Assembly (NCBI GenBank): GCA_903901045.1
Contig: CAIUPP010000109.1
Location: 1 to 64,000, forward strand
Direction of reading: 5' to 3'
DNA: 64,000 nucleotides
Source of the DNA: an uncultured Planctomycetota bacterium
GTDB lineage: Bacteria; Planctomycetota; Brocadiia; CAIUPP01
Below the pieces are notes generated by a model, which was given only the letters and a program-made list of their open reading frames with translations, did no database searches and had not been told where the DNA came from. Positions within the stretch are counted from its first letter, which is position 1. Each line of letters starts with the position of its first letter. This document shows, in pieces, positions 31,169 to 43,000 of the stretch. Position numbers and translations under genes: made by a program.

Positions 31169-32884
31169 ATGCCCAGGAGCATTCGCCTTTCCCAGTCCGA
31201 CGCGCTGCCCCGCTCGACGATGACCTTCGGCGTTTTCGCCACCTGCGACCCGCGCGTGGACAAGGCCTCGCGCGATCGCGCGCGGAACATTGTGGAGCTC
31301 GTGGCCGACGTGGTCGCGCGCGACGTCAAGCTCCCGGATGGCCGCCCTGCGCGGGTCGTCTGGAGCCCGGTCCTCGTGGATGGCGAGCGCCAGGCCGACA
31401 TCGTCGCCGGGCAATTCCGCGCCGCCGGGGTGGACGCGCTCATCTGCGCGCCGGACACCTGGGCCTTTCCGCAACTCGGACTGATCTCCCTGCTCCAGCA
31501 ATTCCCGAAGGACACGCCGCTCAACCTCACTTGCGGCAACAGCGGCCCGAAGCCCGGCGTCGTCTTCACGCACGCCGCCGGCGGCGCGATCAGCCAGTAC
31601 GGGCGGCTGGTGCACATCAACGTCGGCAACTGGCCCGACGTCGGCCCGAAGCCGAAGATGTCCAAGACCACCGCCACCGCGCTGGTGGACTGGTGCTACG
31701 CGGCGCTCACCGCGCAGTCGCTCAAGGGGCGGCGCGTGGTCGTCTGGGGGCACGACTCCATGGGCATGGAAACCGCCCTTGCGCATGTCATCCCCACCCG
31801 CAACAGCTTCGGCATCGAGATCACCCGGCTGGACATGAAGCTGCTCTCCGACATGCTCGCCAAGAAGTCGTACAAGGCCTCCGAGCTTCGCGCCCTGCGC
31901 GGCTGGATCGACCGCAAGTTCGGCAAGCGGCTCATCCTGCGCGGCAAGGCCGATAGCGAGCGCTTCAACCAGAGTCTGGCGATGTACCTCATCACGCGCG
32001 ACCTTATGGCGGAGCTCAACGCCGTCGGCGGCGGGTTCATGAGCCAGCTCGAATGGGGCTCCGACCGGCGCGGCCTGCCGCTGCCGGTGGCGGACGTGAT
32101 GGAGTCGCTCTTCAACTCCACCTTCGACCACAACGGCCGCAAGCCCCCCACGCCGTACGCCACCGAGGCGGACTTGCAGGGGCTGCTCACCATGCTCCCC
32201 TTCACCTGGCTGACGGGGGGCAACCCGCCGCTGTTCATGGATTTCCGCAAGGTCTGGGAAGCGTGGGAGATCAAGGAGCTCGCCGCGCGCCTGAAGCTCT
32301 CCGGCCTCGACGGCAGCGCGCTCTGGGAGCGCAAAGGCTTCGTGGATGGCGATAACTCCGGCAGCGCGGCCTTCGACTGGGCGGCGAAACCGGGCGCGGC
32401 CGTGGATGAAATTCTCTCCAACATCGCGCTTCCCCCGGCGGACGCGGGCTACTTCCCCGGCCTGGGGAACTCCGTCACCTTCGTTTCCCCCGGCGGCATC
32501 GAAGGGATCGCCGCGCGTCTGGCCTACTCCGCGGCGAACGGCATGTTCTCGATGATCTGGGACGAAGCGGTGACCGTGGACCTGCCCGCGAAGCTCGCCG
32601 CCGCGGTGTGCAACACCTCCAACGTCACCTGGCCGCACACCTTCGTCGTGCCGAAGTATGCTACGATGACGGAGTACAAGCAGTACGCCCCGGCCAACCA
32701 TTTCCACATGACGTGGGGCCTTCCCCCCGCGCGCCTGCAATATTGGATGGACTTGGCCAATGTCCTCTCCGCCACCCCCTGGGCCGCGCGCCCGAGTTTC
32801 ATCGAAGGGGTGGACCGCCCGACGCCGCTGCTGCACATCCTCAACGGCGGCGAGGCGGCGGCGAAGATGGGACGGCGGTCGTAG
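31169..32884 (+). CDS. L-fucose isomerase-like protein
   Basis: The 571-residue cytosolic protein resembles FucI, which interconverts aldose and ketose with a Mn ion. Positional matches to the FucI metal site are YATEADLQGLLTM (Glu), LFMDFRKVWEAW (Asp) and ANHFHMTWG (His), in the expected order. N-terminal stretches such as GVFATCDPRVDKASRDRA and GVDALICAPDTWAFPQ fit the first domain. AGAGGAGA precedes the ATG at 31169; the in-frame start at 31121 lacks a ribosome site. No fucose kinase or aldolase lies nearby and divergence from classical FucI is visible, so another sugar is possible. Confidence 0.78.
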   Translation: MPRSIRLSQSDALPRSTMTFGVFATCDPRVDKASRDRARNIVELVADVVARDVKLPDGRPARVVWSPVLVDGERQADIVAGQFRAAGVDALICAPDTWAFPQLGLISLLQQFPKDTPLNLTCGNSGPKPGVVFTHAAGGAISQYGRLVHINVGNWPDVGPKPKMSKTTATALVDWCYAALTAQSLKGRRVVVWGHDSMGMETALAHVIPTRNSFGIEITRLDMKLLSDMLAKKSYKASELRALRGWIDRKFGKRLILRGKADSERFNQSLAMYLITRDLMAELNAVGGGFMSQLEWGSDRRGLPLPVADVMESLFNSTFDHNGRKPPTPYATEADLQGLLTMLPFTWLTGGNPPLFMDFRKVWEAWEIKELAARLKLSGLDGSALWERKGFVDGDNSGSAAFDWAAKPGAAVDEILSNIALPPADAGYFPGLGNSVTFVSPGGIEGIAARLAYSAANGMFSMIWDEAVTVDLPAKLAAAVCNTSNVTWPHTFVVPKYATMTEYKQYAPANHFHMTWGLPPARLQYWMDLANVLSATPWAARPSFIEGVDRPTPLLHILNGGEAAAKMGRRS

Positions 32885-33080
32885 GCGGGACTATTCACCG
32901 CAGAGGCGCAGAGGGCGCAGAGAACGGCGGAAGAGGAAACCGTGTGGCGCGGGTTATAAAACCCGCGGACATAGTTCGTTCTTTCCGCTTCTCGGCGTGA
33001 GGGCGCAGCATGCTGCGCCCCTACAATGCTCCAAATGGTCAGCGCGCGACGGGACCGCGGGGGCAAGGCATGCCTTGCCC
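32885..33080. repeat. Cluster of repeats from several families
   Basis: In order: CACCGCAGAGGCGCAGAGGG (from about 32896), family B at 32944-32990 (GTGGCGCGGGTTATAAAACC then GTTCGTTCTTTCCGCTTC), family A at 33001-33025, and from 33061 the family A variant GGGCAAGGCATGCCTTGCCC plus CTACA. No gene is supported. Confidence 0.75.
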
Positions 33081-34349
33081 CTACAACGTCTCGCGCGTGC
33101 GTTCCGCACGCGATGCGCCGTCGCCAGAGGCCGTGACCGGCAACGCGCAACTGGCGCTGATGGAGGGGACTTTCCACGCCACCAGCAGCCCGGTCAGCAG
33201 CAGCACCACGGAGCAGAACGCGAAGGGGGGCCAGAAGGCGTTCGCGCCCGCGGCCAGGTGGCCGCCGATGAGCGGCCCGAGGAAGAAGGCCATCCCCGCC
33301 ATGCAGGAGGTGGTGCCGAACGCCCGCCCGATGTGCCGTTCCGGCGTAATCTCGCGGATGATCGCGTTCGCGCTCGGCAGCATGCCCGCCATCGCCAGGC
33401 CGAACATGATCCGCAGGATATAAAGCTGAGTGATGTTCTGCGCCAGCGGCTGCGGGAACGCCAGCACGGAGGCGCACAACGCGCTGGTCACGAGCATCCG
33501 CTTGTGCCCCCACCGGTCCGACAGCCGCCCGAAGAACCACGTCCCGAGGCAGGCGACCATTCCGGTGATCGACTCTATTTTTCCGGTGATCGGCGTGGCC
33601 TCCCGGATGGTCGTCTGGGTCAGGTGGCGCACGAACTGCGGGAAGATCGGGTTCGGCGTGTTGTTCGCGAAATGGATCTGAAAGATCGCCAGGACCGCCA
33701 CCGCGAAACCGGCCACGCCGAAAAGCTCCACATAACCGCCCGCCTTCTTCGCGGGGTCGTGCGCGATGGGGAGGAACTCCTCCTCGGCGTAAACCTTCAC
33801 CAGCATGCCGCTGATGAGCAAGAGGGTGGCCGCCACAAAGAAGGTGACGCGGAACCCCAGGTGCGCCGCGGTGTATCCTCCGGCGAACGGTCCGACGGAA
33901 ATGCCCCCGAACACGGCGGCCTGCATCAGCCCGATCACCCGCCCCGTGCGCTCGCGCGGCGTTACGCTGGCCACCAGCGCCAGGCTGGCGGCGACCGTCC
34001 CGGTCAGCGCCCCCTGCAGCAGCCGCAGCACCAGCAATTGCCAGACGTTGTGCGCGCACCCCATCAGCGCGACGACCAGGGCCCCGCCGAACAGCGAGCG
34101 CATCAGCATCGGCTTGCGCCCGTACCGGTCCGACAGGATGCCCCACACCGGCGCGCAAATCGCCATGGAGAAGCCGACGGCGGACATCAAAATGCCCGAC
34201 CAGCGCGCCGTGACGGCGAACTCATCCGGCAGCCCCAGGTCGGTGGTGAGGTAGTAGGGGAGGAACGGCAGGACGAACGAGAATCCCATCATCGCCAGGA
34301 ACTGCGCGGCGAAGCAGGCGTGGAATGTCTTTTCCCAGGAGGGACGCAT
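33081..34349 (-). CDS. MFS transporter, drug-efflux type
   Basis: The 422-residue protein has twelve predicted membrane helices in two halves. The loop between helices 2 and 3 reads GILSDRYGRKPML, the MFS signature of the DHA drug:H+ antiporter group, and the matching loop in the second half is GRLSDRWGHKRML. TAHLGFRVTFFVAATLL lies near helix 6. It probably exports small hydrophobic compounds or sugars; substrate unknown. It stands alone, convergent with the fucose-isomerase-like gene. Its TAG stop lies in the terminal CTACA of the palindrome at 33061-33085, and the last 20 or so residues (ASGDGASRAERTRETL) look unlike an MFS tail. The C-terminus has probably been remodelled by repeat insertion. 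Confidence 0.88.
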   Translation of the reverse strand: MRPSWEKTFHACFAAQFLAMMGFSFVLPFLPYYLTTDLGLPDEFAVTARWSGILMSAVGFSMAICAPVWGILSDRYGRKPMLMRSLFGGALVVALMGCAHNVWQLLVLRLLQGALTGTVAASLALVASVTPRERTGRVIGLMQAAVFGGISVGPFAGGYTAAHLGFRVTFFVAATLLLISGMLVKVYAEEEFLPIAHDPAKKAGGYVELFGVAGFAVAVLAIFQIHFANNTPNPIFPQFVRHLTQTTIREATPITGKIESITGMVACLGTWFFGRLSDRWGHKRMLVTSALCASVLAFPQPLAQNITQLYILRIMFGLAMAGMLPSANAIIREITPERHIGRAFGTTSCMAGMAFFLGPLIGGHLAAGANAFWPPFAFCSVVLLLTGLLVAWKVPSISASCALPVTASGDGASRAERTRETL

Positions 34350-34446
34350 GGAGCCTTCAATTCCAACAGGTCACCGGCGCGGCGGCACACCGCGCCTGAA
34401 ACAACCAATTATAGGCGTAGAGCGGGAGCGCGGCAAATGCAGTTGA

Positions 34447-34615
34447 CGGACTCAACGTTCAACGTTCGACGTCCAACGTCCAACGTTCGACGTCCAACGT
34501 CCAACGTCCAACGTCCAACGTCCAACGTCCAATGAACGACCGACAACGGAACGGCACTGCACGCGGGACGCCGTAGCCGTTAGTTGGACGTTGGACGTCG
34601 AATGTTGAACGTTGA
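34447..34615. repeat. Tandem GTCCAACGT array with an inverted partner
   Basis: About eight units of the type CAACGTTCGACGTC/CAACGTCCAACGTC fill 34447-34532. After a spacer, the inverse GTTGGACGTTGGACGTCG recurs at about 34582-34615. There are no spacers between units, so this is not CRISPR. Confidence 0.8.
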
Positions 34616-34636
34616 ATCCGGTTCGTTTCCTCTGAT

Positions 34637-34665
34637 TTGACCCGCCGCCCGCACATTCCTACAAT
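34637..34665 (+). promoter_or_regulatory. Sigma-70-type promoter for the NifA-like activator
   Basis: TTGACC (34637-34642), 17-nt spacer, TACAAT (34660-34665), leader of about 38 nt. Confidence 0.6.
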
Positions 34666-34709
34666 GCCGTAGGATTTCCGAAACCACCCTACAGAACGGA
34701 AGATGCCCC

Positions 34710-36269
34710 ATGGCCGACAGCCGCACCGCCCCGATCAAGCGGGAAGTGAAAGAGCTGACGCTCCTGTTCGAGATCAGCCAGACGCTGGACCGCAGCCTGG
34801 ACCTGCGCAGCGTTCTCCAGCCGGTGCTGGAGGCGATGGCGCGCCACATGGGGATGATGCGCGGCACTCTCACGCTGCTGAACCGCGATACGGGGGAGAT
34901 TTTCATCGAGGCCGCGCACGGGCTCTCCGAGCATGAGCGCCGGCGCGGCATTTACCGCCCCGGCGAAGGGGTCACCGGCATGGTCATCAAAAGCGGCAAG
35001 CCGGTGGTCGTGCCGCGCATCTCGAAGGAGCCGATGTTCCTCAACCGCACCGGCGCGCGCAAGGAGCTCTCCAAGGAGGAGATTTCCTTCATCTGCGTCC
35101 CGATCAAGCTGGGCAACGAGGTGTTCGGCGCGCTCAGCGCCGACCGCCTGTTTCGCGACGAGGTCTCCTGCCACGAGGATGTGCGGCTGCTCTCCATCAT
35201 CGCCTCCATGATTGCGCAGGCTGTGCGGCTGCGCCAGTCGGCGATGGAGGAGCGTCAACGGTTGATGGAGGAGAATACGCGGCTCCAGGAGGAGTTGCAG
35301 AACCGTTTCCGCCCCTCCAACATCATCGGCAATTCGCGGGCGATGCAGGCGGTCTACGACCTGATCGCCAACGTCTGCCGCAGCGACACCACGGCGCTGG
35401 TCACGGGGGAGAGCGGCGTCGGCAAGGAACTGGTCGCGCACGCCATCCACTACAACAGCCACCGCGCCAGCAAGCCCTTCGTCAAAGTGAACTGCGCGGC
35501 GCTGCCGGAAACGCTCATCGAAAGCGAGCTCTTCGGCCACGAGATGGGGGCCTTCACTGGCGCGGTGCGCGAGCGCAAGGGGCGCTTCGAACTGGCCTCC
35601 GGCGGCACGATCTTCCTCGATGAGATCGGCGATTTCTCCCCCTCCACGCAGATCAAGTTGCTGCGCGTCCTCCAGGAGCGCGAGTTCGAGCGCGTGGGAG
35701 GCTCTCGCACCATCAAGACCGATGTGCGCATCATCGCCGCCACCAACCGCGATCTGAACGCGCTCATCCAGGAGTCCAAGTTCCGCCAGGACCTGTACTA
35801 CCGGCTGAACGTCTTCTCCATCCACGTCCCGCCGCTGCGCGAGCGCAAGACGGACATTCCCCTGCTGGCGGACTACTTCGTCGAGCGCTACAGCAAGCTC
35901 AACCATAAGAAGATTCAGCGCATCAGCACTCCGGCCATCGACATGCTGATGAGCTACCACTGGCCCGGCAACGTGCGCGAACTGGAGAACTGCATGGAGC
36001 GCGCCGTGCTGCTCAGCGAGGACGAGGTGATCCACGGCCACCACCTCCCCCCGACGCTCCAGACCGCCGAGGCGACCGGCACCACCCACAACGGCACGCT
36101 GCAGGAGGAGCTGGACAAGGTGGAGCGCGAGCTGATTCTGGACGCGCTGAAGTCCTCGCGCGGCAACATGGCCAAAGCGGCGCGGCAGTTGGGCCTCACC
36201 GAGCGCGTCATGGGGCTGCGCGTCGCGCGGCATCAGGTGGATTATCGCCGTTTCCGCGCCGCGCGATAG
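34710..36269 (+). CDS. NifA-like sigma-54-dependent transcriptional activator
   Basis: The 519-residue enhancer-binding protein has an N-terminal GAF domain (about 25-175), a coiled linker rich in Glu and Arg (176-200), and an AAA+ domain with Walker A GESGVGKE (233-240) and the sigma-54-contact loop GAFTGA (280-285). It ends with a Fis-type HTH ([17 protein letters not shown]) close to that of NifA. No nif genes lie in the window. Immediately downstream is amt behind a near-perfect sigma-54 promoter, then glnK and glnA. I infer it controls ammonium uptake and assimilation rather than nitrogen fixation. The GAF domain could sense PII or 2-oxoglutarate. Start supported by GGAAG upstream. Confidence 0.92.
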   Translation: MADSRTAPIKREVKELTLLFEISQTLDRSLDLRSVLQPVLEAMARHMGMMRGTLTLLNRDTGEIFIEAAHGLSEHERRRGIYRPGEGVTGMVIKSGKPVVVPRISKEPMFLNRTGARKELSKEEISFICVPIKLGNEVFGALSADRLFRDEVSCHEDVRLLSIIASMIAQAVRLRQSAMEERQRLMEENTRLQEELQNRFRPSNIIGNSRAMQAVYDLIANVCRSDTTALVTGESGVGKELVAHAIHYNSHRASKPFVKVNCAALPETLIESELFGHEMGAFTGAVRERKGRFELASGGTIFLDEIGDFSPSTQIKLLRVLQEREFERVGGSRTIKTDVRIIAATNRDLNALIQESKFRQDLYYRLNVFSIHVPPLRERKTDIPLLADYFVERYSKLNHKKIQRISTPAIDMLMSYHWPGNVRELENCMERAVLLSEDEVIHGHHLPPTLQTAEATGTTHNGTLQEELDKVERELILDALKSSRGNMAKAARQLGLTERVMGLRVARHQVDYRRFRAAR

Positions 36270-36443
36270 CGCCGACGTGTGTGACGGCGGGCCGATCCGT
36301 ACCCCGGCGTGGGTTTTCAATATAAACCATACCACCGCGTAGGAAAGCCTCAGCCTCGTTTCGTCCCTTCCTCTTCCTCCCATGCGCATTGTCGCCGCGC
36401 TGCTGCGGCAATTGAGGCAGTGCGCCGCCGCCTTCTCGTCCTT

Positions 36444-36459
36444 TGGCACGACGCTTGCT
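36444..36459 (+). promoter_or_regulatory. Sigma-54 promoter of the amt-glnK operon
   Basis: TGGCAC (36444-36449), five bases, TTGCT (36455-36459): the -24 GG and -12 GC are spaced exactly as in the consensus. Predicted start near 36471, about 120 nt before amt. Confidence 0.8.
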
Positions 36460-36589
36460 TACCTGCGGGGCGTGTTCAGCTATCGCCGAACGCGCTTGAT
36501 TGGGATACACCCCGACTTCACAATGGACCGAGTGGGCTCCCGGGGTGCGGGTTCGCGCGGCTGACGTGCCCGGAAGGACAGGCGAATTC

Positions 36590-37924
<1,335 letters not shown>

Positions 37925-37929
37925 GAAAC

Positions 37930-38271
37930 ATGAAACTCATCGTCGCCATCATTCAGCCGCACCGCCTCGACGCGGTCAAAGAGGCGCTCTATGCCGCTGA
38001 GGTGAACCTCATCACCGTATCGGAGGTGCTGGGCCACGGGCGTCAGAAGGGGGTCACGCAGATCTACCGCGGCGCCAGGGAATCCGGCAACCTCCTGCGC
38101 AAGATCCGGCTGGAGATCGCCGTCAACGAGGACTTCGTTCAGCCGACGATCGATGCGATTGTCACAGGCGCGCGCACGGGTGAAACCGGGGACGGGAAGA
38201 TATTCGTTATGGACCTTGTCAACTGCGTGCGCATCCGAACTGGCGAAAGCGGCGGGGTGGCCATAGGCTGA
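37930..38271 (+). CDS. glnK: PII signal protein GlnK without Tyr51
   Basis: The 113-residue PII trimer subunit binds ATP, ADP and 2-oxoglutarate and plugs the Amt channel when nitrogen is plentiful. It opens MKLIVAIIQPHRLDAVKEAL. The T-loop reads GRQKGVTQIYRGARESGN: Tyr46 is present, but position 51, uridylylated in proteobacteria, is Glu. The B-loop TGARTGETGDGKIFV is intact. ATG at 37930 has GGAG nine bases upstream; a GTG at 37921 overlapping the amt stop is an alternative. Without Tyr51, control by GlnD is unlikely, and direct metabolite sensing is the more probable mode. Confidence 0.93.
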   Translation: MKLIVAIIQPHRLDAVKEALYAAEVNLITVSEVLGHGRQKGVTQIYRGARESGNLLRKIRLEIAVNEDFVQPTIDAIVTGARTGETGDGKIFVMDLVNCVRIRTGESGGVAIG

Positions 38272-38396
38272 AACTACCTCCGCGTGGGAAAGATGGGGAA
38301 AAACCTACGCGTGGGTAGGAAATGCGGCTTGCGAGACAACACCCCGTACGAGCGTAACCATAGTTGCAATATGATGTTACGCGTTTCCGATGGTTT

Positions 38397-38412
38397 CGGC
38401 ACGCCGTTTGTT
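38397..38412 (+). promoter_or_regulatory. Possible sigma-54 promoter of glnA
   Basis: CGGCAC (38397-38402), five bases, TTGTT (38408-38412). Spacing from GG to the -12 pair is right, but the -12 pair is GT rather than GC. Confidence 0.4.
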
Positions 38413-38497
38413 ATAGAAATCCAGACGGTCCAGGCGCGTAGCTTGGGCCTGCCGCGGGCGGCTGGGCCGCCGCGGCGCTTTATTTGGGAGAATGGTG

Positions 38498-39910
38498 ATG
38501 AACGCCAAAGAGTTTCTGGCCTACTTCAAGAAGAGCAAGGCGGAGATGCTGGACCTCAAGTTTGTCGACCTGCTCGGCACCTGGCAGCACTGCTCCTATC
38601 CGATCGACGTGGTGGATGAGAAGATGTTCACCGAAGGGGTCGGCTTCGACGGCTCCTCGATTCGCGGCTGGCAGGGGATTCATATCTCCGACATGCTTGC
38701 CATCCCCGACCCCTCCACCGGCTGCATGGACCCCTTCTTCGCGCAGCCGACGGTCAGCATCATCGCCGACATCTACGATCCGGTGACGCACAAGAAGTAC
38801 TCGCGCGACCCGCGCCACGTCGCCATGAAGGCGGAGGCGCACCTGAAGAAGACCGGTCTGGCGGACACCTGCTTCATCGGGCCGGAGCTGGAGTTCTTCA
38901 TCTTCGACGAAGTCCGCTTCGAGCAGAACCAGCATACCGGGATGTACCAGATCGACTCCGTCGAGGGGGCCTGGAACAGCGGACGCTTCGAGGAGCCGAA
39001 CCTGGGATACAAACCGAGCTTCAAGGGAGGCTACTTCCCCGTCAGCCCCACCGACACCTACCACGACCTGCGCGGCGAGATGGTCGCCGAGATGCGCAAG
39101 GTGGGCATCATCGTCGAAGCGCACCACCATGAAGTGGCGACCGCGGGGCAGAGCGAAATCGACATGAAGTACCGCAACCTCCTGCGCATGGGGGACCAGG
39201 TGATGTGGTTCAAGTACATTTGCAAGAACGTCGCCAAGCGCCACGGTAAGACGGTGACCTTCATGCCCAAGCCGATTTTCGAGGACAACGGCAGCGGCAT
39301 GCACACGCACCTGTCGCTCTGGAAGGACGGCAAGCCGCTCTTCGCCGGAAAGAAGTACGCCGGGCTGAGCGACATGGCGTTGCACGCCATCGCCGGCATC
39401 CTGAAGCACGCGCCGGCCATCCTGGCGCTGGCCGCGCCGACCACCAACTCGTACCGCCGCCTCGTGCCCGGCTTCGAGGCGCCCGTCAACCTCTGCATGT
39501 CCGCGCGCAACCGCTCGGCCTCCGTGCGCATCCCCATGTACAGCGCCAATCCGAAGGCCAAGCGCCTGGAATTCCGCTGCCCCGACCCGAGCTGCAATCC
39601 ATACCTCACCTTCCCGGCGATCCTCATGGCCGCCCTGGACGGCATCGAAAAGAAGATGGACCCGGGCAAGCCGCTGGACCGCGATATCTACGAGATGACC
39701 GTCGCGGAACTGACCGGCACGCCCAAGACCCCCGGCTCGCTCGAAGAGGCCATCGGGGCGCTCGAAAAGGATCACGACTTCCTGCTCAAGGGGGGCGTTT
39801 TCACCCCGGACGTGATCGAGGCCTGGGGCAGTTGGAAGAAGAGCCGGGAACTCGATCCGATGCACATGCGTCCGCACCCGTACGAGTTCCACCTGTACTA
39901 CGACAGCTAA
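38498..39910 (+). CDS. glnA: Glutamine synthetase type I
   Basis: The 470-residue enzyme makes glutamine from glutamate, ammonia and ATP. It has [29 protein letters not shown] (metal ligands), [13 protein letters not shown], the ATP-site segment [17 protein letters not shown], and [12 protein letters not shown]. Tyr398 in [10 protein letters not shown] lies where the adenylylated Tyr of E. coli is, so modification by GlnE is possible though the motif differs. The start at 38498 is preferred to 38492 because GGGAG is seven bases before it. It lies 226 bp after glnK, possibly behind its own sigma-54-like promoter. Confidence 0.95.
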   Translation: MNAKEFLAYFKKSKAEMLDLKFVDLLGTWQHCSYPIDVVDEKMFTEGVGFDGSSIRGWQGIHISDMLAIPDPSTGCMDPFFAQPTVSIIADIYDPVTHKKYSRDPRHVAMKAEAHLKKTGLADTCFIGPELEFFIFDEVRFEQNQHTGMYQIDSVEGAWNSGRFEEPNLGYKPSFKGGYFPVSPTDTYHDLRGEMVAEMRKVGIIVEAHHHEVATAGQSEIDMKYRNLLRMGDQVMWFKYICKNVAKRHGKTVTFMPKPIFEDNGSGMHTHLSLWKDGKPLFAGKKYAGLSDMALHAIAGILKHAPAILALAAPTTNSYRRLVPGFEAPVNLCMSARNRSASVRIPMYSANPKAKRLEFRCPDPSCNPYLTFPAILMAALDGIEKKMDPGKPLDRDIYEMTVAELTGTPKTPGSLEEAIGALEKDHDFLLKGGVFTPDVIEAWGSWKKSRELDPMHMRPHPYEFHLYYDS

Positions 39911-39934
39911 GAAGCATAGAATCAGCGAACTGAT

Positions 39935-40005
39935 GGACGCAAGCGCGCTCCGTCGCAGTGGACAAGGCAGTCTTCTCCTCTGCGGCGGGGCTTGCGTGAG
40001 CGTCC
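39935..40005 (+). other. Large stem-loop between glnA and gltB
   Basis: ACGCAAGC and GCTTGCGT pair at the base, and inner CGCAG pairs with CTGCG, giving a branched hairpin of about 70 nt. No T-run follows. It may be an attenuator or mRNA-stability element in the leader of gltB. Confidence 0.4.
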
Positions 40006-40044
40006 TCCTTGTCAGCACATCCTGGAGTTTCGATAGGACAGGCC

Positions 40045-43000
40045 ATGCCAGAGGAACCTGACCAGCGGCGATGCGATCGGTCCGGCCGGCCGTTGCCGAC
40101 GGGGCTGTATCATCCCGCTCAGGATCACGACAGTTGCGGCGTCGGCTTCGTCGCCTATCTGGAGGGGAAGCCGCGCCACAGCATCGTCGAGCAGGGGGTG
40201 CGCGTCCTCATGAACCTGGAGCACCGCGGCGCGCTCGGGGGCGACAAGTCCACCGGCGACGGCGCGGGTCTGCTCATCCAGATTCCCGACGACTTCCTCC
40301 GCCGCGAGTGCAAAGGGGCGCGCATCCAGCTTCCGGCCATGGGGGAATACGCCGTCGGCATGGTCTTTCTGCCCACCGACGCCGCGCTGGCGTCGGCGTG
40401 CGTCGAGGCGGTCGAGCGCGCGGCGCGTGCGGAAGGGGTGGAACTGCTGGGCTGGCGCAAAGTGCCGGTGGACGCGCGCACGCTCGGGGAGCTCGCCCGC
40501 TCCACTCAGCCGGAGATCAGGCAGTTGTTCCTCGGTCGCGGGAGCATTCCCGCCGAGGCGTTCGAGCGCAAACTTTACCTCCTCCGCCGCGCGGCCGAGA
40601 AGACGGTTGGCGCGCTGCATGCGGACGCCAGCCAGTTCCACATCCCCAGCCTTTCCAGCCGCACCCTCGCGTACAAGGGGATGCTCACCGCCACCCAGCT
40701 TCCGGAGTTCTATCCGGACCTGCGCGACCCGGCGCTGGCCAGCGCTTTCGCCATCGTGCATCAGCGATACAGCACCAACACGTTTCCGATGTGGCGGCTG
40801 GCGCAGCCCTTCCGCATGCTTGCGCACAACGGCGAGATCAACACCCTGCGCGGCAACATCAACCGCATGCGCGCGCGCGAGCCGCTGCTGGCCTCTCCGC
40901 TCTTCGGCCCGGACCTTGAGAAGCTCAAGCCGATCCTCCAGGAGGAGGGAAGCGACTCCGCCATTCTGGACAACCTGCTGGAACTGCTTGTCGCGGGGGG
41001 GCGCAGCCTGCCGCACGCCATGATGATGCTCGTCCCCGAGGCGTGGGGGGGGAAGTACATGATGGCCGAGGACAAGCGCGCCTTTTACGAGTACCATGCC
41101 GCCATCATGGAGCCGTGGGACGGCCCGGCGGCCCTCGTGTTCACCGACGGCCGCTACATCGGCGCGACGCTCGACCGCAACGGCCTGCGCCCCGCGCGCT
41201 ACACCGTCACCCGCGACGGCCTGGTGGTCATGGCCAGCGAGACCGGGGTGCTGGACATTCCCGGCGACAAGATCCTCAGCCGGGGACGCCTTCAGCCCGG
41301 GCGCATGTTCCTGGTGGACCTGGAGCAGCACCGCATCATCCCCGACAGCGAAATCAAGGCCAAAGTCTCGCGCCAGCGCCCGTACCGTCACTGGGTCAAG
41401 GACAACCGGATCGAACTGCGCGGCCTGCTGGCCCCCAGCCACATCCCCTCCGAGGACCCGGAGGTGCTGCTGCGCAAGCAGCACGCCTTCGGCTATACGG
41501 AAGAGGAACTGAAGATGGTCATCGCCCCCATGGCCATCCGCGGCCAGGAGGCCATCGGCTCCATGGGGAACGATGCGGCGCTGGCGGTCCTCTCCGAGCG
41601 CCCTCAGATCCTCTTCAATTACTTCAAGCAACTTTTCGCGCAGGTGACCAATCCGCCCATCGACCCGCTGCGCGAGGAGCTGGTGATGTCCCTCATGAGC
41701 TTCGTCGGCCGCGAGCGCAACCTGCTGGTCGAGACCCCCGAGCATTGCCGGCAGCTCAAGCTGCACCATCCCATCCTCACCCCGGAGGACATGCTGCGGC
41801 TGCGCAGCACCCGCCGGCCCGAGGTGGTCGCGCGCGACCTGGATATGCTCTTCCCTGCGAACGGCGGGGGCAAGGAGTTGGGCGAGGCGCTCGAGGAAAT
41901 GTTCGAGCGCGCCGAGAAGCAGATCGCCGAAGGCGCCACGCTCCTGGTGCTGACCGACCACCACATGGATGAGCGGCACGCGGCGATCCCCGCGCTGCTG
42001 GCGGTCTCCGGCCTGCACCACCACCTCATCCGCAAAGGGCTGCGCACCTCCGCGGGCATCATCGTCGAGACCGGCGAAGCGCGCGAGGTCATCCACTTCG
42101 CCATGCTCCTGGCCTTCGGCGCCAACGCCATCTGCCCGCACGTCGCCTTCTCCACCGTCCGCGAGCTGACGGAGATGGGGATGATCGAGACGGCCGCCAC
42201 GCACGACGACGCGATGGACGCCTACATCACCGCCGTCAAGAAGGGGCTGCTCAAGACCTTCAGCCGCATGGGCATCTCCACCATCCGCAGCTTCGTCGGC
42301 TCGCAGATTTTCGAGGCGGTCGGCCTCGGGCCGGAACTGATCGAGAAGTACTTCAGCACCACCGTGAGCCGCATCGGCGGCATCGGGCTGGAGGAGATCG
42401 CCGGCGAAGTGCGCGCCCGCCACGCCAGGGGCTTCCCCCCCTCGGGCCGGCCCGCGCGCCTGCTCGACGTGGGCGGAACCTATCACGCGCGCCAGGGCGG
42501 AGAGAAGCACCTCTGGTCCCCCGACGCCATCGGCATGCTGCAGCAATCCGTGCGCATGAACGACGAGCGCCTCTTCAAGGACTACGTGCGGCTGATGAAC
42601 GACCAGTCGCGCGCGCACGTCACGCTGCGCAGCCTTTTCCAGTTCAGGGCGCGCAGCCCCGTGCCGCTCGACCAGGTCGAGTCCGTGGAGAAGATTCTCC
42701 CGCGATTCGCCTCCGCCGCCATGTCCTTCGGCTCGATCAGCAAGGAGGCGCACGAGGCCATTGCGATCGCCATGAACCGCTGCGGCGCGCGAAGCAACAG
42801 CGGGGAAGGCGGGGAGGACCCCGCGCGGTACGTTCGCCTGCCCAACGGCGACAACCTCTGCTCGCGCGTCAAGCAGGTGGCCTCGGGGCGTTTCGGCGTC
42901 ACCACCGACTACCTCATCCACGCCGACGAATTGCAGATCAAAATCTCGCAGGGGGCGAAGCCCGGCGAGGGAGGGCAGCTCCCCGGCGACAAGGTCAGCG

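Noticed and set aside
34447..34532. CRISPR-like tandem repeats
   Set aside because: The units are directly tandem with no unique spacers, are only 7-14 bp, and no cas gene is present.
34710..36269. Evidence for nitrogen fixation
   Set aside because: The activator is NifA-like, but no nitrogenase or cofactor gene occurs in the window, and the neighbouring genes are for ammonium uptake and assimilation.
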